This document shows positions 1 through 8,947 of a stretch of DNA of 12,476 bases, in pieces. The position numbers were made by a program, and so were the translations under genes. Location of the stretch: the NCBI GenBank assembly GCA_000697335.1, contig JNEM01006208.1:1-12476 (forward strand). The letters are read 5' to 3'. The number at the start of each line of letters is the position of its first letter. Within the stretch, counting starts at the first letter, position 1. The notes under the pieces are model-generated. The model was not told the origin of the DNA, searched no databases, and saw only the letters and a program-made list of their open reading frames with translations. The stretch comes from Conidiobolus incongruus B7586 (taxonomy: Eukaryota; Entomophthoromycota; Entomophthoromycetes; Entomophthorales; Conidiobolaceae).

Positions 1-177
1 TAAAAAACTAAGGTTATAAAGAATTTTCTAATTAAATTAATTGAAGTAAACTATCATTTATATAATATTGATTATATTATGACTTATATAGTGATAATTG
101 TTTTAAATAAAAGAATAAGCATAAAAAGGTGAAAATTTTTATCAAAATATTTAATTAATAAAATTTTAAGTTTTAAT

Positions 178-343
178 TTTGAATAAAAATGAATATTTTA
201 TAATGGATATTAAAGGTTTATCAAAATTATAACAAAATGTTATTAATAATAAAAAAGAGTATGAAATATATTTTATATATTAAAACTTGTAAATTATATA
301 TTAAAATATTTATTAATTTTTAATATCAAAAAAGTCTCATTAT
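178..343 (+). repeat. Diverged dispersed repeat, copy A
   Basis: This stretch aligns collinearly and in the same orientation with 10211-10348. The core, 290-343, differs from 10295-10348 at about 8 of 54 positions by hand count. It includes a less A/T-trivial word (AAAAAAGTCTCATTA here, AAAAAATTCTCACTA there). Upstream, the order AATAAAAATG, a TATTTT block, ATTATAA and GTTATTA is kept in both copies with small gaps. The repeat has no recognisable coding capacity or terminal repeats. It may be a fragment of an old mobile element or a duplicated spacer. A/T bias inflates such alignments, so confidence is moderate. Confidence 0.45.
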
Positions 344-786
344 TTGAAATATAGAGTAATGATATAAATATAAGATATTTGGTATTATTAATATAAATAC
401 AAAATATTTTTTTAATACAAATATTGTACAAAATCTGATAATTTTACATTCATATATTAAAGAACATAATTTTTTGATTTATAGCATTTTCTATTAATAG
501 TTCATATTTATGACTAAATAATATTTAAAATAAAAAAGTGATATATTTTAAATAAAAAAATCAGCTATTGAATTTAATGAATTATATAAACATAAGATTT
601 CTTTCACTCTATATAAGAAAGCAATTCAATACTGAAGTCATTTCAAAATCATTAAACTGAAATTTAATTTTTGTAAATCATTAAGTAGTAAAATGACGAA
701 TATGATTTTTAAGCTATTTTCAATATAATATGAGTTACAAAATAAATTTAAAAATATTATATTCATTTTGATAAATTGGTTAAGAA

Positions 787-803
787 CAATTGATCAATTG
801 ATC
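787..803. repeat. Overlapping palindromes upstream of the importin-13 gene
   Basis: CAATTGATCAATTG (787-800) is a perfect 14-base palindrome, and GATCAATTGATC (792-803) is a perfect 12-base palindrome overlapping it. They sit about 165 bases before the importin ATG. They could bind a dimeric regulator, but simple chance in A/T-rich DNA is an equally good explanation. Confidence 0.3.
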
Positions 804-966
804 CCATAATCTCTTTCTAACGATTCAACTTTTTAAATATACCAAATCTCGCAAATCCGATTTTTTATCTATCATTCACCAATTTATTAATTAATCAACC
901 AAACAATATAACTTACTTAATTTAACATATACAATATAATAAATTAGCAAATCACAGATAATAATA

Positions 967-3900
967 ATGAACTCTGATTTCATAAATAATTACGATTTAT
1001 GGATACAGCAGCTATCCATATCGACACCTGAAAGTTTAAATCATTTAAATCAGGTTCAAGATAGTCCTGAAGCTTGGAACTTGGCTTTTAACTTATTAGA
1101 ACATCCAGTGAGTTTGATTATTTTTCTATTTTTTTCATAGATATTTATTATTATTTCTGATTTTTAGAATTTAACTTGTAAATTTTATGGTGCTCATACA
1201 CTATTTCACAAAGTTTCTAGAAATTGGTAAATATAAAATTCTTAATACAATTTGATATATTTTTAACATTTATAATTTTAGGAATCAATTGGCAGAAGAT
1301 CAAACTAGAGAATTAGGGAATCAAATTATTCAACTTATTCAAAATTTACAAAACTTAAAATTACAACAGCAATCTTCTGATCAACTATTTTCCCCTATCA
1401 TTAGAAAATTATTACAAACAGTAATATATAACATATTATAAATATCTAATTGATTTTTACTAATATTATTCTTATAGATAGTTTGGTATCAATTTTATAC
1501 ATTTAACAAATTTGAAAATAATGATTTCATTCATCAAACTCTCAATTATTTTCAATACGATCCAAACGATCCTAATCGATCTTTATCCAGTCAATTGATC
1601 CAATTGGATTACTTGAAATTGATTCCTGAAGAACATCAGAGTGCTCCCAGCAGCTTAAATAGCAAGAGGTATATCCATGCTATTAATTCAAAATATTATT
1701 CATTAATCTGAATATTGAATAGTGTTGGAATTACTGACTATCTTCATAAATCAGTGGATTTAGTTTTGTCAATATTGCAACCCCATTTAATTTCAGAATC
1801 TATGGATAGTTCAAGTGATATGCTATTTCAAAAATGCTTATCTACACTTCAGAGTTGGACTAATTTTGGTTTACCTATTGAGTAAGGTTCACAAATGCAT
1901 TAAATTATCATCAAAAGTTAATTGTTGATTTTAGTTCAATACCCAATATTGTCCGTACCCTTATTCAGCAATTAAATCATAAAGAGAGAATCTTCCCAAT
2001 TGGCAAAACTTTGCAAGAAATATTGTCCCATCCCAACTCTTTTAAAGTTCAATCTACACTATTTAGCATCCTTTTACCTACTTTATGCCACCCTTCTTTA
2101 CTTGGTTTCATTGCAGGTAACTTGAAAACGATTTTAATAGGACGACTTTAATTAAGTATATTCTACTTAGAATTACAACAAACTGATCCCGATCGTGATT
2201 CAGTATTACCATTATGCCAACTATATGTAGATTTTTGCGAGACATTTTCAGAAATGATCATGGAGAAAATTATCTATCAAAACGATCAGCAAGTGTACCA
2301 AATCCTCGAAGCATTACTCAATTTTACCAATTATCCAGGTTTATGCCCATCTGAGCAAACTATTACTGAAGAATGTCTACTTGTGTGGACCACTTTGCAA
2401 GATTCTTATCAATCTCTTGATGATGATAGCTATCAGAGGGAAGGTCAAGCTGCCAACAAGGATGGTGCTCTCAATTACTTCAGACGTCTTTTAGATGTCT
2501 TACTCACTAAAATTAAATATCCTGAACAGGAGGAATTATCAGATTGGACAGCTAACGATCATCATATTTTCCGAGTGTTCAGAAGAGATGTTGGTGACTT
2601 GTTCCAGAACACTTACTATTTAATGAACACAGAAATGACACAGTACTATTTCAGCCAAGCCAATCAGATGATTAATCATTTGGTTCATCAGAATGCGTCA
2701 CAGGATTCCTGGCAGCCCTTAGAAAGTATTTTGTATTTACTACTCAAGATTTCAGAGCCTATGAATGGAAACACACCATTGTTACCCGAAGTTACTGAAT
2801 TTTTTACTCCCCAAATTTTAGACTTGTTACTTGAAGGGCCATTCAGCTCACTTTATCTTAAGCAAACTATTTTCCAAATCATTGGGGAATACGCTAGTTA
2901 CATCAAAGCTGATCAACAACTTCTCATTTACTGTATTAGCAAATCCCTTTCTGCACTTGCTAATGCTGAATTAGCTGCTACTGCAACCTCCGCATTTGGA
3001 AAATTATGTGATATTGCTCGAGACGATATGATAAATTCCATCCACGACTTGATCAATACCTATCTATCTATTTCTCATAATATTGAACCTGAATTACTGG
3101 ATAAAATCCTGAAGGGATTATTCAATATACTTTACAAGCTTCACAGTATCGACGCGAATAAGTTCCAAGTTGAAATGGATCGTGTTGTAGGTAATTTATT
3201 GGATATGTTGGAGCAAATTATTGTTCAAGGCAAAATTGGCGACTTTTCCAATCTATCCATCAATTCCCCATCAGCTGACGCCAACCCTAAAGATCTTTGG
3301 ATCGAGCAGTTAGTTCAAAGAATTCACAATTTAACAGCTTGCTGCAACGGTTTGAAACCTTCCAATGAATTTGAGGTTTCTGATTTGGCTGTTGACACCT
3401 TACAGCTTCCACAATCGATCATGTCTCCTTTATGTCAGCGGTTATATATGGCACTCATTGAATGTTTGAACTTGGCTGGAGGTCAAGAAGTGATGGTTGA
3501 AGCTATCAGTCGTCTAGTTGCTGCTGGATTAGACACTGATGGTATTGCAGTCCCCTTCGTTTTCCCACTCAATTCATTACTTGAAATGCTCGTCAATAAC
3601 TATTTAGCTCATCCAAACATCAACGCCTATCTTTGTTGGTTTAACAGAGTCGTCAACATCTATGGATCTTCTTCCAATATGAGTCTCAAGTCTCAGCTCT
3701 TTTTCAACAACAACCTTACTCAAGACCAACCCCCTGCTCACTACGATGACGGACTTTTGGGCCAAGCATTGCAAAAGGTGCTTCCAGCCTTCTTTGGTAT
3801 TGTCACTGATTTGGAATCAATGGAAGTGGACCTCGACTTATCTCTCAGCATGGTCAATCTCTTATCCAGATTCACTAGATGCGATCTCAAATCCATTCTT

Positions 3901-4446
3901 ACTCTACCTTCCCACTTAATCAACTCCATCTTCATGTTCAATATCACCGGCCTTTCAGTTCAGAACCGCTTCCTGCTCAAAGCTCAACTCAGATTAACTG
4001 TCGATTTACTCTCCAGCTACAAGGAGGAAGAGATCCTAATCATGAAATTGATTAATACCAACGTCCAATTCACCCAAATTTCTCAAATGATCAACGACAA
4101 GGGTATTGGCAAAATGATCTGTGATAAACTACTGCTTGGTATCGGCAAAGATACCCCTAAATCGTGTATTGTGAACGTTTCAGAAGTCTTACATCATTTA
4201 ATCTTATCGAGTAAGTCCCTAGCTCATCAATGGCTTAGGGAGTTGTTAAGTCAGGTAACTATATATATTATACCTATATATCAATATTATTTATTTACAA
4301 TGAACTAGGACAATTATCCCACTTCAATGGTGGATGCTCAATCCAAAGAGCAATTCCTCAAAAAATTAATTACAACGAGTAGTTTGAAAGAGAGAAAGAA
4401 ATTATGTGAAAATTTCAGTTTAAATTGTAGAGGTTATAATTTATAA
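967..4446 (+). CDS. IPO13: Importin-13-type karyopherin beta (nuclear transport receptor)
   Basis: Importin-13 is a HEAT-repeat karyopherin that carries cargo through nuclear pores under Ran-GTP control. Animal IPO13 imports Ubc9 and Mago-Y14 and exports eIF1A; the related yeast protein is Kap122/Pdr6. My exon model is 967-1107, 1168-1226, 1282-1420, 1478-1668, 1723-1881, 1935-2116, 2171-4254 and 4309-4446. Introns are 53-60 nt, all GT-AG; the third has a TACTAAT branch site. The product is 1030 residues, against about 960 for human IPO13. Residues 26-100 match the importin-beta N-terminal domain, with QDSPEAWNLAFNLL, then FYGAHTLFHKVSRNW. The exportin-1-like region follows, with LKLIPEE at 159-165. 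The rest is helical repeats rich in Leu and Asn. The last exon ends in a conserved-looking tail, NCRGYNL. FYGA...K.SR.W fits IPO13 better than transportin-3/Mtr10, though that sister family cannot be excluded. The start is the first ATG in frame with the domain. AATAAA lies 8 bases after the TAA stop. Confidence 0.88.
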
Positions 4447-5000
4447 CTCTAGAAAATAAATTATTAGATAATTAAGATATTAATATAAAAAGTGGTATAA
4501 TATATTATTGAATTTAAACATTTTTAAACTTTATTGATAATCAATTATAATGCCTATTTTGTTTTGATCAGCATAATTATCAGAAATTTAAAGTCATTAA
4601 TTATCATATTAAATTAATAATTATTGAACAAGTGTAATTATATGGATGAAAATTTTTCAATCATTTTAAGTAATACTCATCTATTTGATTATAACCATCA
4701 AGCAAATTACAAGTATAATTATAAATTATTTTTTAGAGTAAAATTTGTTTTACAAATGGTTAGTTAAATTGATAGTTTTCAATACCTATATAGAATTAAT
4801 GAAATTGTTTACATTTATAAATATTGCAGGTTGAATAAGATCAATTTTTTGTTAATTATTGTAGATGAAGAGATAGAATAATTTAAAAAGTAATAATGAG
4901 TAAATTGATAATATCTAATCTATTTTTGATATAATAATTTTAATAGTTACCATAACCTATTTTAAGTTCCAAATTTATACTAATAATATTATTATTATAA

Positions 5001-5015
5001 TATATATATATATAT
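5001..5015. repeat. TA microsatellite
   Basis: A run of seven and a half TA units, preceded by an imperfect ATT-rich run from about 4983. It lies in the A/T-rich convergent spacer. It is likely polymorphic in length and has no evident function. Confidence 0.7.
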
Positions 5016-5056
5016 CAATGTACAATTACTAGTTATTTTTTTATTAGTATAAACTT

Positions 5057-5139
5057 CATTCGTATAAATTTTTAAAATGAGGTTTGCCTACGATTAGATA
5101 AAAGAGTGGATATATTTTTATTCTATATTCATACGAATG
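5057..5139. repeat. Inverted repeat (13-nt arms, 12 paired) between convergent genes
   Basis: CATTCGTATAAAT at 5057-5069 and ATTCATACGAATG at 5127-5139 are reverse complements except at one position, with a 57-base loop. The nine outer bases (CATTCGTAT / ATACGAATG) pair perfectly and include CG dinucleotides, which are rare in this spacer, so chance A/T pairing is a weaker explanation than usual. It could be a remnant of a small inverted-repeat element, a transcript hairpin near the gene ends, or coincidence. Confidence 0.4.
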
Positions 5140-5564
5140 TGATAGTTGATTGACTTTAATAAATCTATATCATAATTAAAATAAAATTTGTTGTATATTT
5201 TTAAAATTTATACTTTCAATGATTAAAAATCACCATTTGATAAATTCTATAATGTCAATATTTAATGGAAAATTAATTATTATTGAAATTTGAAATGAAT
5301 GGAAATGATTAAAGAGATTGTATAAACTAATCAATATAACATATTGCACAAATATAATTACACAATGAAAACCTGTAAGTTGACAAGAATGAATATATAG
5401 TACATGAAACGTTCAATGCTTGATCTAGACAATATTTATAACACCAATATAACTATAATTGTAAAAAGCAATGAATATAAAAATAGATTAATCAGAAGGA
5501 GGTTTTGTATTGAGTAAAAGTTTGATAATCAATATTGTGTATAAAATGATGAAGTGACTACTAA

Positions 5565-6605
5565 CTAGTTAAAAAATTTACGGTTGGGGGAAGGTCCAAA
5601 TAAACTCATACGGATTTGAGGCAACATCTAATATTCATTCAATTAATGTAATGATATCAAATATAATCAATAATAAAAGAAATTACCTGCTCTTTTAACA
5701 TTTCTAAACGACTTTCAAGAGTATTGTGGACACGAATTCTACCGTCTAAACAGGAGAGAACAACACCACCAGCACTAAGTTACAAAGCATGAGTGATTAC
5801 TAAAATGTAAATGATGCATAAAATGAATTACCTGGAATCTTTCAAATATTCGGAATCGATGACAGTTTCAACAGGGTAACCGATTTCTTTTTCGAATAAA
5901 TCAGAAGCTTCTTTGGCGGCGGTTTGAACATCGGATTCGTCCTTTTGTCTGCATTGAATAGTGACTTTACGTTCCATTAAAGAGTAGAAACCCTAAAAAA
6001 TGTTTGGTAAAAAGAAATGAATTTAGTAGTGATGTTAACTTACTTGAAGAATAAAATCAACCAAAAGTTTATGATATTTGTCTTTATCTTCCTGAATCTT
6101 TAAGAGGGCTTGGTTGGCGATTTCGAATAATTCGTCGACTTTAGTTTGACGAGCAGCTAAAATATCCAATCTAGCTTTATTGGTCAAAGTAGATTGGGTG
6201 ATACGTTTTTGAATTTCCACCTGTTTTAACTTTTTATCAAAGTGAGCTTCAATAGCTATACTCTCTTGTCTAACTATTTTAGCCTAATTATTTTTGGAAG
6301 AAATTATTTAATATATGATTTTTAAATTGTTTTTTATAATTGAGTTAATGTACTTTTTCCATACTAAATTCTTCATCAGCCTATAAATAACAAAAATTAC
6401 ATTAATTATCAAAATGATGAAGAAATGATAAAATTACTCACTTTAACTTTAATTTCTCTAGCTTTTTCAAGAGCTTCTTGCTTGATAAAAGCAACCTAAG
6501 CGAGTAGATGATTAATAAAATGTACCGAAGAAATATTGAATAAAAGAGAACCATCTTCTTCATTTCAGCGTAGACTTCTTCATCGTTTAAAGAACGGTTA
6601 GCCAT
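5565..6605 (-). CDS. VMA4: V-type proton ATPase subunit E
   Basis: Subunit E pairs with subunit G to form the peripheral stalks that hold the catalytic V1 sector to the membrane V0 sector of the vacuolar proton pump. Exons on the minus strand are 6605-6552, 6495-6442, 6380-6354, 6283-6044, 5992-5832, 5774-5687 and 5627-5565. This gives 228 residues, the usual family length (about 226-233). The N-terminus, MANRSLNDEEVYAEMKKM, is the family signature. Residues 1-110 are a charged coiled coil. The C-terminal domain contains GFYSLMERKVTIQCRQKD at 126-143, AGGVVLSCLDGRI near 180-192 and the terminal LFGPSPNRKFFN at 217-228. The six introns are 51-70 nt. Exon 3 is only 27 nt. Intron 1 uses the unusual donor GTTCTC, while the next introns use GTGAGT, GTACAT and GTAAGT. 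The ATG was chosen because the conserved N-terminus begins there. A TTACGTCA word lies about 190 bases upstream (6796-6803) and resembles an ATF/CREB site, but this is unproven. Confidence 0.97.
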
Positions 6606-7299
6606 TTTGGATTAAATTTGTATTATTTAAACGGAATTAAAGATTGAATAAACAGATATTAAATGGAATAAAAGAAATCAATTCAATAAATAAAATAATA
6701 GTCAATTTTTATTCAGCTGATTGATATTGGGGTTTATGGTACACTACTCAATTAATTAGTGTCCATATTCTATTAACATTACATTTAATGTGTATTTACG
6801 TCATTTCAAATTTAGTGTTTGGTGCATATATTAAATAAAAAAATTATATTGTTCAAATATGTCAAATATTCAAAATATTTCATTAAATAATGAATTGTTT
6901 TTGGTATAAATTATCTTTACAATAACTTCGTTTATTAATCCTTCATATACACTATCAATAATAAAATTTTCCATATCTTATTCACAACTGCTTATTATTA
7001 AATTTGAAAATTTTAATTGAATGAATAACTAATTAATTTATTTTCGAAAAAAATAGAATGATGCTGAATAAAAATAATTTAAATGATAAATATTTTATAG
7101 TCGTAATATATAATAAACTCTGAACCTTTTATTTATAAAATATAGACCAATTAATTCAAATCAAAATGAAAAGTTTGAAAATAGTGGTATAGTTGAATAA
7201 TACTTTAAAAAGAGGATGAATTATTAAATAAATTATTGAAATAATTATTATATTATAAAAATAAAACTTGATTAAAGAATAGTTGGAATAAATTTTCTT
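6606..7299. other. Spacer between VMA4 and the tRNA-like sequence
   Basis: This is the upstream region of VMA4 on the minus strand. No coding sequence is visible. A small hairpin can be drawn at 6739-6764: ACACTA at 6741-6746 pairs with TAGTGT at 6757-6762. TTACGTCA at 6796-6803 is the only word I noticed that resembles a known transcription-factor site (ATF/CREB half of TGACGTAA). The remainder is A/T-rich without structure I can defend. Confidence 0.5.
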
Positions 7300-7371
7300 G
7301 AGTTGTTGGAGCAATGGTAGCGCGTCTGCCTCCAGAGCGGAAGGTTAGGGCTCTAAGTCACCCACGCGTCA
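7300..7371 (+). tRNA. tRNA-Trp(CCA)-like sequence, probably degenerate
   Basis: The 72-nt length and layout match eukaryotic tRNA-Trp. The D loop and following stem read GCAATGGTAGCGCG, the anticodon loop is CTCCAGA with CCA at 7332-7334, and the variable loop is AGGTT. The anticodon stem pairs fully (7325-7329 with 7337-7341, one G-U). Other arms are imperfect by hand folding: acceptor 5 of 7 pairs, D stem 3 of 4, T stem only about 2 of 5. The T loop (7352-7358, TCTAAGT) lacks the usual TTCRA order, so the internal B box is poor while the A box is nearly intact. The discriminator base is A, as expected for Trp. A run of six Ts follows at 7372-7377 as a polymerase III terminator. It is either a decayed tRNA gene or an unusual one; I favour decay. 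Confidence 0.6.
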
Positions 7372-7380
7372 TTTTTTATT
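7372..7380 (+). terminator. T-run polymerase III terminator after the tRNA-like sequence
   Basis: Positions 7372-7377 are six Ts directly after the discriminator base of the tRNA-Trp-like sequence, with a further five-T run a few bases on. Runs of four or more Ts end RNA polymerase III transcription. In this A/T-rich genome such runs are common, so the position rather than the motif carries the argument. Confidence 0.5.
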
Positions 7381-7504
7381 TTTCCAGTTTCCATATAAAA
7401 TTTTTTATTCTTATTAAATAACTCGTTAATTTATTGTCTATATTATTTTTATTTATTTATTTAATCGTTATTTATTTGTTTTAAAATTTCAATTATTTTC
7501 CAAT

Positions 7505-8590
7505 TAATTCAAATCAAGATTTGAAGACTTTGAGTACTAATGATTTCCTCACGTATTTTAATCAAACAGAAATGGAACAATTTGGCCTAGGTTGCAAATA
7601 TTTAAATTTTAAATACGTTCCTTTAAATTAAAATCGTTTTATTTACACAAATATCTTTAGGCTAATAATACCCATCATAACTTTGTGCTTCTTTCAGCAT
7701 TGGAACTTATTGATGGCGATGAGTATAAGATTTGTAAAAGTTATTGGTTCGTAGTATTTATTTGGAGCCTTATATTGTATATAACTCTGAACTTGATATT
7801 TTAGTACCCTTATCTCAGCTGGCATTCTTGTCATTATATTCTACCAATTTTTCATTAGAGATATTGAACTAAATCTCCAGTCAATCTCGTTTACTTCAAT
7901 CATTTCAATAAATATCAGTGAATTTTATATTTTCTGCCAACAGACCCAAGTCACAGTACCAATTACAATTTCCACATCAATTAAATCGAATATGAATATA
8001 TCGTTGTGATTGGATAAACTCTGATTTACGTGGAATTGAAAGTTTCACAGTATATCGTCCTTTCCATACTAGAAGCATCCAAAGTGAATTTACCGAATCT
8101 GAACTTTTATGTGTTATGATACCTATACAGTCGCTGAAGTCATTATCAACAATTTCTTATACAGCGTTCCTAAGTCGGTTCACTTTAAGCTGAAGTGGCG
8201 TAGTCTCGGAGACACTACTTTTATTCAAGACAGTTGCATTAATTCACGTATTGAAATTTGAGTAAGTATAGCATCAGTTCGAATTTTTAGAAAGTTATGG
8301 ACTAAGAACTTTGGAAAATGTTCAATCTCTCAAGGCAAAATACATGAATACTTCAAAATTGTCTCTGACTCAAGATATTCACATGCATTTTCCAAATCTT
8401 ATTCAACTCCATATTGAATATGTACAATCTGGTCACATTACAGTTGTCAGCATGCTAACGAAACCATAATCAACTCATCTCACCATTCAGGCAGTATCCT
8501 CTTGCTCTACTAAATTTTAGCCCACAGATTTCTTTTCACCACATCTGCAATTTCTAGTATTAAAATTTTTCATATATTATATGTGGGGTC
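7505..8590 (+). pseudogene. Decayed F-box/leucine-rich-repeat-like gene
   Basis: F-box proteins recruit substrates to SCF ubiquitin ligases, and LRR-like segments choose the substrate. Several plus-strand pieces, in different frames but in order, look like one such gene. Near 7536-7610 is the end of an F-box (TNDFLTYFNQTEMEQF, then GCKYLNF). At 7661-7750 is a 30-codon piece ending DEYKICKSYWF. It is flanked by an acceptor-like end at 7660 and by a possible 54-nt intron, 7751-7804, the size usual here. Near 8070-8120 is EASKVNLPNLNFYVL. At 8151-8258 is a 36-codon piece with HFKLKWRSLGDTTFIQ. At 8293-8466 are 58 codons including SLTQDIHMHFPNLIQLHIEY. Near 8540-8575 is SPHLQFLVLKFF. Stops and frame changes separate the pieces, and I see no frame or splicing that restores a full product. 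Base composition is closer to coding than the flanks. Family naming rests on F-box and LRR pattern only. Confidence 0.6.
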
Positions 8591-8826
8591 AAGTTTGTTG
8601 AAAGACAGTCATCAACTTTGAAAGATTTTAATACACTAAAAGAATATGAATAAATTGGACATATGATTCAAACATATCTTGATCGATATGATAGTTGAAT
8701 TTGTGCAAAATTTGGAATCAGTAAATTATTATTAGAAATAATGATAAATATTGATATAAAATATTTGTTAATCAATTTGTATAATGAAATATTCTTTGTT
8801 AATATTTTTGACTTGATGTTTAAAAA

Positions 8827-8947
8827 TATTAATATTAATTAATACATAGTAGGTGATTAATACTTTGAAATATTATTAATATTAATATATAATTATTTTG
8901 TAATTAAATGAATGAATATAATGATCTTATCTATTATTAATATTAAT
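8827..8947. repeat. Three copies of a palindrome-bearing 13-mer
   Basis: TATTAATATTAAT occurs exactly at 8827-8839, 8874-8886 and 8935-8947. Each copy contains the perfect palindrome ATTAATATTAAT. Related shorter words recur near 9330 and 9450. The spacing is uneven (47 and 61 bases), so this is not a classical tandem array. It could be protein-binding or origin-like A/T DNA, or compositional chance. Confidence 0.4.

Larger units (their letters stand above)
1..966. other. A+T-rich spacer upstream of the importin-13 gene
   Basis: No gene is visible on either strand; open frames are short and made of low-complexity A/T codons. Positions 178-343 hold one copy of a diverged repeat that recurs near 10.2 kb, listed separately. 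From about 800 the composition changes towards C- and T-rich tracts, with stretches such as CCCATAATCTCTTTCTAACG. This is typical of the promoter side of a fungal gene, and the importin start codon lies about 165 bases further on. I see no clear TATA box that stands out from the A/T background. Confidence 0.6.
4447..5564. other. Intergenic region between convergent genes
   Basis: This region holds the 3' flanks of the importin gene (ending 4446, +) and VMA4 (ending 5565, -). An AATAAA at 4455-4460 could serve as the importin polyadenylation signal. No conserved protein is visible. The longest ATG frame I noticed near the VMA4 end (5404-5517, 37 codons) has no recognisable features. A short TA run and a 13-nt inverted repeat are listed separately. 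The rest is low-complexity A/T. Confidence 0.6.

Noticed and set aside
1-780. Possible remnant of a mobile element in the left spacer
   Set aside because: Apart from the diverged direct repeat there are no terminal repeats, coding remnants or duplication of target sites to define an element.
3741-3947. Open frame of 68 codons on the minus strand inside the importin gene
   Set aside because: It is fully antisense to a strongly supported exon, shows no recognisable motif and is explained by coding-strand composition.
5404-5517. Small ATG frame of 37 codons between the convergent genes
   Set aside because: The sequence is dominated by Asn, Ile and Lys codons, as expected in A/T-rich noncoding DNA, and lies in the 3' flank of VMA4.
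6796-6803. TTACGTCA as an ATF/CREB site controlling VMA4
   Set aside because: It is a single 8-base word about 190 bases upstream of the start codon. Without a second site or conservation it does not deserve a feature of its own.
7300-7500. tRNA-headed SINE
   Set aside because: The tRNA-like part has full tRNA length and is followed at once by a T-run terminator. I see no tRNA-unrelated body, poly-A tail or target duplication.
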